A stretch of 64,000 bases of DNA from VAZQ01 sp963835165. GTDB lineage: Bacteria; Pseudomonadota; Alphaproteobacteria; Rhizobiales; Xanthobacteraceae. Positions 44,024 through 51,752 of this stretch are shown here, in pieces. Each line of letters begins with the position of its first letter. Position 1 is the stretch's first letter. The translations under genes were made by a program, and so were the position numbers. The stretch is from the NCBI GenBank assembly GCA_963835165.1, contig CAWIGD010000019.1, positions 1 through 64,000 on the forward strand. Direction: 5' to 3'. A model generated the notes under the pieces. It was given only the letters and a program-made list of their open reading frames with translations. It searched no databases and was not told where the DNA came from.

Positions 44024-44479
44024 TCAGCGCCCCGACCCCTGCTCGACCTCAGTCACCAAAGCCACCCGGCGGAAGCCGGCGGCCGATATTCGCCCCATCA
44101 CCTTCATCACCGTCCCGTAGTCGACCTGCCGGTCGCCCCGCACAAAGATGCGCTCCTCCGCCCCTCCGCGCGCGTCCGTTATGGCCTTGAGCTTGGGGAC
44201 CAGTTCGTCCAACGGAATTTCGGTATTTTGGAGGTAGACCTCCCCCTTCGTGTTGACCGAGACCGTGAGCGGTTCCTTGTCCTGGTCGAGGGTCTTGGCC
44301 TGGGTCTGCGGCAAATCGAGCGGGACGCCCACCGTCAGCAGCGGCGCCGACACCATGAAAATGATGAGCAGCACCAACATGACGTCGACCATGGGCGTCA
44401 CGTTGATTTCGGACATGACCGGACGGCGGCGATGTCGCCGCCTGCCGGCGACCGCGGCCGTGCCGCCGTTCATCGCCAT
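44024..44479 (-). CDS. tolR: Tol-Pal proton-channel subunit TolR (ExbD family)
   Basis: 151 residues. After a basic N-terminus, MSEINVTPMVDVMLVLLIIFMVSAPLLTVGVPLDLPQ contains the single TM helix with the essential Asp (PMVDVML). The periplasmic part includes IFVRGDRQVDYGTVMKVMGRISAAGFRRVALVTE. It works with TolQ to use the proton gradient and drive TolA. The gap to tolQ is 6 nt and to tolA 4 nt. Confidence 0.96.
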   Translation of the reverse strand: MAMNGGTAAVAGRRRHRRRPVMSEINVTPMVDVMLVLLIIFMVSAPLLTVGVPLDLPQTQAKTLDQDKEPLTVSVNTKGEVYLQNTEIPLDELVPKLKAITDARGGAEERIFVRGDRQVDYGTVMKVMGRISAAGFRRVALVTEVEQGSGR

Positions 44480-44485
44480 GCCGAT

Positions 44486-45169
44486 CTACCCCCGTTCGTC
44501 GATCTGCCGCGACAGGATCGCGGCGAATTCGTCGGCGAACCCCTCCAGGCGCTGGGCCTGCTTGTTCACGTCGGAGATAAATTTGTTATAGAAAATGGTC
44601 GCCGGTATGGCAGCCACGAGGCCAATTGCGGTCGCAAACAGAGCTTCGGCGATGCCCGGAGCGACCACGGCCAGCGATGTGGTCTGCTGCCCGGCAATGG
44701 CACGAAAGCTCGTCATGATGCCCCAGACCGTCCCGAACAGGCCGATGAAGGGGCCCGCCGAGCCGACCGTCGCCAGCACCAGCAGGTGGCGCTCCAGCCG
44801 CGCGATCTCGCGCTGGATGGTGACGTCCATGACCTTCTCGATGCGCATCTGCAGGCCGGCAAAGGAACGCGGTTGGCTTTCCACGCTGCGCTTCCATTCC
44901 CGCATCGCCGCCACGAACAGCGCCGCCAGCGAGTGGGTCGGCCGTGACGCCAGCGAGCGGTAGAGTTCGTCGAGCGATTGGCCCGACCAGAACGCCTGCT
45001 CGAATCCGTCCATGGCCCGGCGGGTCCGCGAGTAAAGAAGCACCTTGTCGATCGCGATGGCCCACACCGCGACCGAGGTGATGAGAAGTCCGATCATCAC
45101 GAACTTGACGATCCAGTCCGCGTGCTGGAACAGGTCCCACATCGAAAGCGGCGCGCCGGCGGACGGCAT
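44486..45169 (-). CDS. tolQ: Tol-Pal proton-channel subunit TolQ
   Basis: 227 residues, three TM helices: VKFVMIGLLITSVAVWAIAIDKV near 20-42, LLVLATVGSAGPFIGLFGTVWGIMTSF near 128-153, and TSLAVVAPGIAEALFATAIGLVAAIPATIFYNKF near 160-195. These are the MotA/TolQ/ExbB signatures. GGGAGAT precedes the ATG. It heads tolQ-tolR-tolA-tolB-pal; ybgC, normally next to tolQ, lies 1.6 kb upstream. Confidence 0.96.
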   Translation of the reverse strand: MPSAGAPLSMWDLFQHADWIVKFVMIGLLITSVAVWAIAIDKVLLYSRTRRAMDGFEQAFWSGQSLDELYRSLASRPTHSLAALFVAAMREWKRSVESQPRSFAGLQMRIEKVMDVTIQREIARLERHLLVLATVGSAGPFIGLFGTVWGIMTSFRAIAGQQTTSLAVVAPGIAEALFATAIGLVAAIPATIFYNKFISDVNKQAQRLEGFADEFAAILSRQIDERG

Positions 45170-45584
45170 GGCATCTCCCTCGGGTGTACAATCTCTTCCG
45201 GCCGCCCGCTCCCGCGATCCGGGGATCCGCGACCGGGGTGATGGGCCATCGCAGGTACGAGACCGGAATGCCGAGCGGCATCGCCTTGCGCCGCCGAAGA
45301 CCCGAAATTGCGAGAAAAGCCGGCCCCCACCGGTAGAGGTATCGATACCCCGCCAAAGGTGACCAAACTAGGGCGCGAGACCTCTCGCCCCGAGGGTTAG
45401 CTGCGCTGATTGGGTTAATGCCCGGTTATCGCGCGGCGCGGGCGTTGAGCCCTAGGGCCAAAGACATCCGAGACCGCGTCGATCTGCCACAAATCCGCGA
45501 CCGCGGCCGGTTGCCGCGAGGGCCATGCAAATCGGGCCGCCCACCGGAGGGGACGGCCCGAAACAGTCTCGAATTCGGAGGAGG
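45170..45584. other. Intergenic region before tolQ
   Basis: 415 bp with no supported gene. It should hold the tolQ promoter (minus strand) and the end of the DUF2852 transcript; a hairpin lies at 45533-45560. I see no other clear repeat, RNA gene or recognisable box. Confidence 0.5.
45533..45560 (-). terminator. Hairpin after DUF2852 gene
   Basis: Arms CGGGCCG/CGGCCCG (7 bp) with a 14-nt loop that can extend by CCC/GGG pairing, 25 nt after the DUF2852 stop. The following bases ATTTGC are only weakly T-rich. Confidence 0.4.
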
Positions 45585-45989
45585 TCAGTTCTGCGGCGAC
45601 GGGCCGGCGTTCGGCGCTCCGGTGCGGGTGCGACGTTCGGCCATGAACTGATCGAACTCCGCCTTGTCCTTCGCCATCCGCAGGCGGGCCAGGAAGTCCT
45701 GAAACTCGCGCTGCTCCTCTTCCAGGCGCTGCAAGGTGTCCTGGCGATACTCGTCAAACGCGCGGTTGCCGCTCCGCGACGGCGACCACCACGTTCCAGC
45801 ATGCCGCATCTGGTCGGCCGCGCCGTGCCAGCGGCTCATGCCGCCACCTTTCCAACAAGACATTCGTCCGCTCCCGATGATGAAGGCCAAGGTGGCGAGA
45901 CCGATCGGCCACCAGATGACAAAGCCCAGGATCATGAGGGCGATCCAGGCCGGTTTTCCCAACTCGTCGAGCTTTGCAACCATAGGCAT
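45585..45989 (-). CDS. DUF2852 family protein
   Basis: 134 residues from MPMVAKLDELGKPAWIALMILGFVIWWPIGLATLAFIIGSGRM; an upstream ATG at 46019 is possible. One strong TM helix (about 15-37) is followed by a hydrophilic tail with RAFDEYRQDTLQRLEEEQREFQDFLARLRMAKDKAEFDQFMAERR. This is the layout of alphaproteobacterial DUF2852 proteins, whose function is unknown. It sits between the TetR gene and tolQ; an imperfect palindrome lies just before the start. Confidence 0.8.
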   Translation of the reverse strand: MPMVAKLDELGKPAWIALMILGFVIWWPIGLATLAFIIGSGRMSCWKGGGMSRWHGAADQMRHAGTWWSPSRSGNRAFDEYRQDTLQRLEEEQREFQDFLARLRMAKDKAEFDQFMAERRTRTGAPNAGPSPQN

Positions 45990-46002
45990 GTGGGCCTCGT
46001 CC

Positions 46003-46023
46003 GTGAATGTTAAGCACATTTAC
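46003..46023. promoter_or_regulatory. Palindrome upstream of DUF2852
   Basis: GTGAATGT/ACATTTAC arms (7 of 8 bp) around TAAGC, 14-34 nt upstream of the DUF2852 start. It shares GTGAA...TTTAC with the palindrome before the neighbouring TetR gene, but with wider spacing, so common control is only a possibility. Confidence 0.3.
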
Positions 46024-46049
46024 ATAGCTAGAGCGACCCGGCCGGCTTG

Positions 46050-46712
46050 TCAAGCGGCCGGCGACCCGGTCGCGGGCACGGCCAGTCCCAAGCCACGCAG
46101 ATAGACCAGCACCGCCGCCTCCAGCAGATCTTCGGGCGACATCGGGAGCGCGCGCTTGGCGGCATCGCCGCGGCCAAACAGTGAGGCGATTCCGTGCGAC
46201 ATCGCCCAGATGTGGAGCGCCATCATCAGGACTGGAGGACGATTGTGCGCCGGCATGGTGGCCACGAGCCGTTCGGCGGCGGTGCGCAGCACCGCGAAGG
46301 CACGCTCGCCCGCCTCGCGCAATTCCGGGTTCGCCTCCGGCGGAATACCGGCCTCGAACATCGCCGAATAATAGGCCGGCTCGTTCTTGGCGAATCGCAG
46401 ATAGGCCTTGCCGACGCGGTCGAATGCCGTGAACACGTCAGGACGGCCGCCGTCCCAGGCCGCCGCAAGCACGGCCTCGAACTGATCAAAGCCGCGCCGC
46501 GCCACGTCGGCCAGCAACTCGTCGCGGTCGCGAAAATGCCGGTAGGGCGCCGCCGGGCTGACCCCCGCCCAGCGCGCCGCTTCCGCAAAGGTAAAGCCGG
46601 CCGGACCCTTCTCCGCGATCAATTCCAGCGCGGCGCGGATCAAGGCCTCCTTGAGATTGCCGTGGTGATAACCGCGGGGACCCGAACGTCCGCCTTGCCT
46701 GGACCAGCTCAT
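46050..46712 (-). CDS. TetR/AcrR-family regulator
   Basis: 220 residues. HTH domain: HHGNLKEALIRAALELIAEKGPAGFTFAEAARWAGVSPAAPYRHFRDRDELLADVARRGFDQF. The C-terminal ligand domain contains AYLRFAKNEPAYYSAMFEAGIPPEANPELREAGERAFAVLRTAAERL and MMALHIWAMSHGIASLFGRGDAAK, the TetR_C_33/WHG-type pattern. Its start codon lies within a 21-bp near-palindrome, suggesting tight autoregulation. The regulated gene is unknown; DUF2852 lies immediately downstream. Confidence 0.88.
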   Translation of the reverse strand: MSWSRQGGRSGPRGYHHGNLKEALIRAALELIAEKGPAGFTFAEAARWAGVSPAAPYRHFRDRDELLADVARRGFDQFEAVLAAAWDGGRPDVFTAFDRVGKAYLRFAKNEPAYYSAMFEAGIPPEANPELREAGERAFAVLRTAAERLVATMPAHNRPPVLMMALHIWAMSHGIASLFGRGDAAKRALPMSPEDLLEAAVLVYLRGLGLAVPATGSPAA

Positions 46713-46730
46713 GTGAAGGGCCTTTACATG
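46710..46730. promoter_or_regulatory. TetR operator candidate
   Basis: 21-bp near-palindrome: CATGTGAAGG, a central G, CCTTTACATG (9 of 10 pairs). It overlaps the TetR start codon (46710-46712), an autoregulatory position. Confidence 0.55.
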
Positions 46731-46783
46731 AACTCGGGCCGGGGCGTCGAATCTAAGCTTGCTTGCTCGCCGTTGGGCCGCCC

Positions 46784-47254
46784 TCAGGTCCCGATCAAGT
46801 CCTGACCGGCGCGCATGGCGATCCGCAGCGCTTTGGGGATGGGCCGCGCCCGGCCGGCGCAGACGAAGGCCACCCGCACATGCGCCTCAACCAGGAGTTC
46901 GTCACCCCTGACGATACGTTGGTGAAGCGTGATCGAAGCGCCCTTCACCTCCTCCGGCGCCGTCGTCACCTCCAGCACGTCATCCATGCGCGCGGGCTTG
47001 AGGAACTCGATCTGCATCGAGCGCACCACGAACGCGAATCCCGGCGCCTCCTGCTGCGCCTCTTCGAACAGGGTGCGATGACCGGCACCGAGCAGGCGCA
47101 GATGATTGGTGCGTCCGCGCTCCAGGAAGCGCAGATAATTGGCGTGATAGACGATGCCGGAAAAGTCGGTGTCCTCGTAGTAGACGCGAACCGACATGAC
47201 GTGGCGGCCGCCGCGGATTTCGCCGTCGAGATCAGTGCGAGAAGCGCTGGTCAC
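46784..47254 (-). CDS. ybgC: Acyl-CoA thioesterase YbgC
   Basis: 156 residues from a GTG (VTSASRTDLDGEIRGGRHVMSVRVYYEDTDFSG) with GGAG 7 nt upstream; a TTG at 47293 would add 13 residues. The hotdog-fold signature VYYEDTDFSGIVYHANYLRFLERGRTNHLR holds the catalytic Asp. The rest (FAFVVRSMQIEFLKPARMDDVLEVTT) is typical. Tol-Pal-associated thioesterase. It follows ruvB and precedes, at a distance, tolQ. Confidence 0.93.
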   Translation of the reverse strand: MTSASRTDLDGEIRGGRHVMSVRVYYEDTDFSGIVYHANYLRFLERGRTNHLRLLGAGHRTLFEEAQQEAPGFAFVVRSMQIEFLKPARMDDVLEVTTAPEEVKGASITLHQRIVRGDELLVEAHVRVAFVCAGRARPIPKALRIAMRAGQDLIGT

Positions 47255-47314
47255 TTCGAGGCTCCGACCGTGAAGAGCACGCCGCCTGTTCAAGGCCGAT
47301 CGACGAGACTGCAG

Positions 47315-48367
47315 TCACGCATCGTCGTCCGTGCCGCCGAACAGGCCGAATTGCGCGGGGTCGCGCGTGGGCTCGGCGAGGCCGAGATGGCGGAAGGCGT
47401 TCGAGGTCAGGAGCCGCCCGCGCGGCGTGCGCTGGATGAAGCCTTTTTGGATCAGGAACGGTTCGATGATTTCCTCGATGGCATCACGCGGCTCCGACAG
47501 CGCCGCCGCGATGGTCTCGATGCCGACCGGTCCGCCGCCGTAGTTCTCGGCGATATTGAGGAGGTAGCGGCGGTCCATGGCATCGAGGCCGGCGGCATCG
47601 ACTTCGAGCTCGAGGAGCGCGCGATCGGCGGCCGCACGATCGACCGTGGTTGCGCCGGCGACCAGCGCGAAGTCGCGCACCCGGCGCAACAGGCGTCCGG
47701 CGATACGCGGCGTGCCGCGGGCGCGCCGCGCAATCTCGTTGGCGCCGTCGGCGGTCATCCCAATGCCAAGCACGCGCGCGCCGCGGTTGACGATCTCCTC
47801 GAGCTCGCTCTCGGAATAGAAGTTGAGCCGCACCGGGATGCCGAAGCGGTCGCGCAGCGGATTCGTCAGCAAGCCGGCGCGGGTGGTGGCGCCGACCAGC
47901 GTGAACTTGGCGAGATCGATCTTGACCGAGCGCGCCGCCGGCCCTTCGCCGATGATGAGATCGAGCTGGAAGTCCTCCATGGCGGGATAGAGAATTTCCT
48001 CCACCGCCGGATTGAGCCGGTGGATCTCGTCGATGAAGAGCACGTCGCGATCTTCGAGATTGGTGAGCAGCGCGGCGAGGTCGCCGGCCTTGGCAATGAC
48101 CGGCCCCGAGGTCGCGCGGAAATTCACCCCAAGCTCGCGCGCCACGATCTGCGCAAGCGTGGTCTTGCCGAGACCAGGCGGCCCGACGAACAGCACGTGA
48201 TCGAGCGCCTCGCGCCGGGTGCGCGCCGCCTCGATGAACACCGCCAGGTTGGAGCGGGCCTGCTGCTGGCCGATGAACTCGGCGAGCCGCTGCGGGCGCA
48301 GCGAGCTGTCCGCGGCGTCTTCCTCGCGGCGTTCCGCCATCACCAGGCGGCGGGGGGTGGTGGTCAC
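47315..48367 (-). CDS. ruvB: Holliday-junction helicase RuvB
   Basis: 350 residues from a GTG with GAGG upstream (VTTTPRRLVMAERREEDAADSSLRPQRLAEFIGQ). Walker A GPPGLGKTTLAQIVARELG, Walker B DVLFIDEIHRLNPAVEEILYPAMEDF, sensor VGATTRAGLLTNPLRDRFGI and the winged-helix end FIQRTPRGRLLTSNAFRHLGL are all present. It is the motor of RuvAB branch migration. cdd overlaps the upstream side closely. Confidence 0.97.
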   Translation of the reverse strand: MTTTPRRLVMAERREEDAADSSLRPQRLAEFIGQQQARSNLAVFIEAARTRREALDHVLFVGPPGLGKTTLAQIVARELGVNFRATSGPVIAKAGDLAALLTNLEDRDVLFIDEIHRLNPAVEEILYPAMEDFQLDLIIGEGPAARSVKIDLAKFTLVGATTRAGLLTNPLRDRFGIPVRLNFYSESELEEIVNRGARVLGIGMTADGANEIARRARGTPRIAGRLLRRVRDFALVAGATTVDRAAADRALLELEVDAAGLDAMDRRYLLNIAENYGGGPVGIETIAAALSEPRDAIEEIIEPFLIQKGFIQRTPRGRLLTSNAFRHLGLAEPTRDPAQFGLFGGTDDDA

Positions 48368-48377
48368 CGAACCATCC

Positions 48378-48800
48378 TCACAGCGTGCGTTCCCGGCTGT
48401 ACTTGTTGGGCAGCAACTCGCCAATGGCGGCGATCGCCGGCCCGTTCGCGCCGGGCACGATGACGCGGGCGTTGCGGTCGTAATCCCAGATCAGCTCGCG
48501 GCAGCTCCCGCACGGCGACACCACCACGATGGTCTGGTCCTTGTCGGCCGGCTCGGGATGGCGCACCGCCACGATGGTCTCGATTCCGGTCTCGCCGCTC
48601 TCGGTCACGGCCTGGCCGAGCGCAACCGCCTCGGCACACACCGCCATGCGGCCCAGATAGGCATCGAGATTGACGCCGGCATAGACCCGTCCGTCGCGCG
48701 TGCGCAACGCCGCGCCGACCTCCTGCCAGTCGTTGCGGTAGCGCCGCTTGATCGCTTCGGTCGCAGCGGTGATCAGTTCCTGGTCGCGATCGCTCAGCAT
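48378..48800 (-). CDS. Cytidine/blasticidin deaminase-like protein
   Basis: 140 residues from MLSDRDQELITAATEAIKRRYRNDWQEVGAALRTRDGRVYAGVNLDAYLGRMAVCAEAVALGQA. The zinc motif is CAE (Cys in place of His) with PCGSCRELI, the CDA-fold signature. It deaminates cytidine or a related base in the cytoplasm. It sits between ruvA and ruvB, 10 nt before ruvB. Upstream in-frame starts exist but the family begins here. Confidence 0.85.
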   Translation of the reverse strand: MLSDRDQELITAATEAIKRRYRNDWQEVGAALRTRDGRVYAGVNLDAYLGRMAVCAEAVALGQAVTESGETGIETIVAVRHPEPADKDQTIVVVSPCGSCRELIWDYDRNARVIVPGANGPAIAAIGELLPNKYSRERTL

Positions 48801-48894
48801 CCGGCAATGTCCGCCTTGGTCATTACGCAAGCTCCTTGAGTCCCGAACCGAATCTCGAAAATGGCGCGAACCGGGCAGGCCCGGAGCGCGCGCG

Positions 48895-49512
48895 TCATTT
48901 CGCAAGCTCCTTCAATCCGAGCCGGATCAGCCGCGCCGTGTCCGCGCCCTCACCGGCGTTGCGCGTGGCTGCCGCGATGGCGGCAGCCGCCTGCGGCTGA
49001 CCGTAGCCGAGATTGACCAGCGCCGAGACCGCGTCGGCGATCGGCTGCGGGGCGCGTTTGTCCTCGACCGCGCCGGAAAGCCGGATCACGGCGGGATCGA
49101 CGTCCGCATAGGCCGGGGCTCTGTCCTTCAGCTCGGTGACGATGCGCTCGGCGACCTTCGGCCCCACGCCGGGCGTGCGCGCCACCATGGCCTTGTCGCG
49201 TAGCGCGATGGCGGAGGCGAGGTCGCCGGGCTTGAGCGTGCTGAGCACGGAGAGCGCGACTTTGGCTCCCACGCCTTGCACCGTCTGCAGCAGGCGGAAC
49301 CATTCGCGCTCGACATCGGAGAGAAATCCGAACAACCGGATCTGATCCTCGCGCACATGCGTTTCGATCGATAGCGTCGCCCCCTGGCCGGTGCCGGGCA
49401 ATTCCTGCAGCGTGCGCGCGGAGCAATGCACGAGATAGCCGACGCCGTTGACGTCGAGGACGATGAAATCTTCGCCGTAGCTGTCGATGATGCCCTTGAG
49501 CTTGCCGATCAT
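48895..49512 (-). CDS. ruvA: Holliday-junction binding protein RuvA
   Basis: 205 residues: MIGKLKGIIDSYGEDFIVLDVNGVGYLVHCSARTL (OB domain I), LQTVQGVGAKVALSVLSTLKPGDLASAIALRDKAMVARTPGVGPKVAERIVTELKD (two helix-hairpin-helix motifs), and the C-terminal domain III ending LIRLGLKELAK that contacts RuvB. The start is 8 nt after the lysE-like stop codon. Confidence 0.97.
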   Translation of the reverse strand: MIGKLKGIIDSYGEDFIVLDVNGVGYLVHCSARTLQELPGTGQGATLSIETHVREDQIRLFGFLSDVEREWFRLLQTVQGVGAKVALSVLSTLKPGDLASAIALRDKAMVARTPGVGPKVAERIVTELKDRAPAYADVDPAVIRLSGAVEDKRAPQPIADAVSALVNLGYGQPQAAAAIAAATRNAGEGADTARLIRLGLKELAK

Positions 49513-49520
49513 GCCCGAGC

Positions 49521-50135
49521 CTATTTGGTCGCCACCACCACGGCTGCTCCCGCCATCATGGTGCCGCCGGCGCGGTTGAGCAGACGCATGGCGCGCGTGC
49601 TACGAAACAGCGATCGAGCACGCGCCGACGCGATGACGTAAGCGCCGAAAACGACGGTCAGAATGACGACGCTGATACCGGCGAGCTCGATGTAGCCGAA
49701 CAAGCCGACGCGCGGAAGGTCGATGAGGGTTGGTAACAGCGCGAGGTAGAACGCCACGACCTTTGGATTCCCCAAGGTGACGGCGAGGCCGGCGAAGAAC
49801 AGGCGTGCGTAGCCGTCGCGGCACCCATCGCCTGCCACGTCGCGCGGCTGCGCTGGCGCCGTCCACATACGGTAGGCGAGATAAACCAGATAGCCGGCGC
49901 CCGCGTATTTGATGACGAGAAAGACCTCGTGGAAGGTCTGCGCCACAACGGCAAGGCCGAGGATGGCCACGGCGAGCCACACCAGATCGCCCAGGATCAG
50001 ACCGGCGGCGAACGCGCCCGCCCCGCGGGAGCCTCGACCCACCACCTGCGCGACCAGGGCAGCCACGCCGGGCCCGGGCGACGCGGCAGCCACTAGCAAC
50101 GTGCTGGCGAACAGGACGAGGGCGGCAACATCCAT
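49521..50135 (-). CDS. LysE/RhtB-family exporter
   Basis: 204 residues from MDVAALVLFASTLLVAAASPGPGVAALVAQVVGRGSRGAGAFAAGLILGDLVW, with GAGG upstream; an ATG three codons earlier is an alternative. Six predicted TM helices and the ASPGP motif mark LysE/RhtB amino-acid exporters. Substrate unknown. It is inserted between ruvC and ruvA on the same strand (8 nt before ruvA). Confidence 0.9.
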   Translation of the reverse strand: MDVAALVLFASTLLVAAASPGPGVAALVAQVVGRGSRGAGAFAAGLILGDLVWLAVAILGLAVVAQTFHEVFLVIKYAGAGYLVYLAYRMWTAPAQPRDVAGDGCRDGYARLFFAGLAVTLGNPKVVAFYLALLPTLIDLPRVGLFGYIELAGISVVILTVVFGAYVIASARARSLFRSTRAMRLLNRAGGTMMAGAAVVVATK

Positions 50136-50235
50136 GACTGACATCCTCGAACCAACAGGGCCGCAACATAGTCATCCAAAACCGGCGGCAACAGCCACCG
50201 CTAAACGCGCGCTTCTCCAGGACATTCAAGCGCGA

Positions 50236-50742
50236 TCAAGGCGCGCTCGCCTTGAGCACCGCGCTCTGGCGATGATGCGCATGGCACACCGCGATCGCGA
50301 GCGCGTCGGCGGCATCGTCGGAGGCCGGATCCGCCTTCGGCAGCAATACGCCGATCATCATGCGGATCTGCGCCTTCTCGCAGTGACCGGCACCCACGAT
50401 GGTCTTTTTCACCAGATTGGGGGCGTATTCGGCCACCCGCAGCCCGGCAATGGCCGGCACCAGCATCGCGATCCCACGCGCCTGGCCGAGCTTGAGGGTG
50501 GCAGAGGCGTCCTTGTTGACGAAGGTCGCCTCGACGGCTGCTTCGTCGGGCGCATGCTCGGCAACCACGCGCCGCAGGCCGTCGTGGATGGCGAGGAGCC
50601 GTATGGCGAGATCCGTGCGCTCGTCGCTGGCGAGGGAGCCGCAGGCGACGAAGCTCAGGCGGTTGCCCTCGATCGTCACCACCCCCCAGCCGGTGCGGCG
50701 GAGCCCCGGATCGATGCCAAGGATGCGAATCGGGCGACGCAT
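50236..50742 (-). CDS. ruvC: Holliday-junction resolvase RuvC
   Basis: 168 residues: MRRPIRILGIDPGLRRTGWGVV carries the first catalytic Asp, AAVEATFVNKDASATLKLGQARGIAMLV the catalytic Glu, and ASDDAADALAIAVCHAHH the C-terminal Asp/His site. It cuts Holliday junctions resolved with RuvAB. Upstream is yebC; the 135 bp between them contain a half copy of the CTAGTG repeat. Confidence 0.97.
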   Translation of the reverse strand: MRRPIRILGIDPGLRRTGWGVVTIEGNRLSFVACGSLASDERTDLAIRLLAIHDGLRRVVAEHAPDEAAVEATFVNKDASATLKLGQARGIAMLVPAIAGLRVAEYAPNLVKKTIVGAGHCEKAQIRMMIGVLLPKADPASDDAADALAIAVCHAHHRQSAVLKASAP

Positions 50743-50776
50743 GACGTCCGTTCATAGCCCCGGCGGGCGCTGCAGC

Positions 50777-50804
50777 CTAGTGCGGTAGATTTGAGGTTGC
50801 TGCC
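50777..50804. repeat. Half copy of CTAGTG repeat
   Basis: CTAGTGCGGTAGATTTGAGG followed by TTGCTGCC matches the left half of copy C (CTAGTGTGGCGGATTTGACG) at 16 of 20 positions. No complementary right arm follows, so it is a truncated or decayed copy in the yebC-ruvC gap. Confidence 0.5.
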
Positions 50805-50877
50805 ATCATGGCCGCGGGCCCTCGACCGCAGGCCCTTACCCGGCACCGCCAGATGGGCTGGCCGCGTTCAGCCGATC

Positions 50878-51624
50878 CTATGCGCTCAGCTTCTGCATCA
50901 ACGCGTCCGAGACCTCGAAATTGGCATAGACGTTCTGCACGTCATCATGCTCGTTGAGCGTCTCGATCAGCTTGAACAGCTTCTCGCCCTGTTCGTCGCT
51001 CACCGGCACGGTGTTCTGCGGCTTCCATACCAGAGCCGCCTTGCGCGACTCGCCGAATTTAGCCTCCAGGGCCTTGGCGACCTCGCGCAACGAATCCTGC
51101 GCGGTGTAGATCTCGTGGCCGCTCTCGCTCGACACCACGTCCTCGGCGCCGGCATCGATGGCGGCTTCCAATACGGCGTCCGCGCTTGCGACCTTGGCAT
51201 CGTATTCCACCACGCCGACGTGGTCGAACATGAAGGAAACCGCCCCGGTCTCGGCGAGGTTGCCGCCTGACTTGGTGAAGGTCGCGCGCACCTCGCCGGC
51301 GGTGCGATTGCGGTTGTCGGTCAAGACCTCGACGATGACGGCAACGCCACCCGGCCCGTAGCCCTCATAGCGGATTTCGTCATAGCTCTCGGCCTCGCCG
51401 CCGGTGGCCTTCTTGATCGCCCGGTCGATATTGTCCTTGGGCATGTTCTCCGCGCGCGCGGCCAGCATTGCCGCGCGCAGGCGCGGGTTCATGGCAGGGT
51501 CGGGCAAGCCTATCTTGGCCGAGACGGTGATTTCGCGCGCCAGCTTTCCGAACAGCTTGGATTTGACCTTATCCTGCCGCCCCTTGCGGTGCATGATGTT
51601 CTTGAACTGGGAATGACCGGCCAT
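50878..51624 (-). CDS. yebC: YebC/PmpR-family translation/transcription factor
   Basis: 248 residues: MAGHSQFKNIMHRKGRQDKVKSKLFGKLAREI is the family hallmark, then DNIDRAIKKATGGEAESYDEIRYEGYGPGGVAVIVEVLTDNRNRTAGEVR and the C-terminal KLIETLNEHDDVQNVYANFEV. YebC-type proteins act on transcription or on ribosomes stalled at proline runs. It is upstream of ruvC as in many alphaproteobacteria. Confidence 0.96.
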   Translation of the reverse strand: MAGHSQFKNIMHRKGRQDKVKSKLFGKLAREITVSAKIGLPDPAMNPRLRAAMLAARAENMPKDNIDRAIKKATGGEAESYDEIRYEGYGPGGVAVIVEVLTDNRNRTAGEVRATFTKSGGNLAETGAVSFMFDHVGVVEYDAKVASADAVLEAAIDAGAEDVVSSESGHEIYTAQDSLREVAKALEAKFGESRKAALVWKPQNTVPVSDEQGEKLFKLIETLNEHDDVQNVYANFEVSDALMQKLSA

Positions 51625-51752
51625 GCGTTGCTCCTCGACGGCTCGCGCCGCGCGGGATAAGCGCGATCGGCGAAGCCGCGGATCATGGATTGTTTGCGCG
51701 CCTTATAAGACGCGCCCGGCGGAAAATCCAGAACCGGCTGCGGGCGCAGGTG

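Noticed and set aside
46763..48463. Plus-strand open frame opposite ybgC/ruvB
   Set aside because: Antisense shadow; no motif, and both minus-strand genes are certain.
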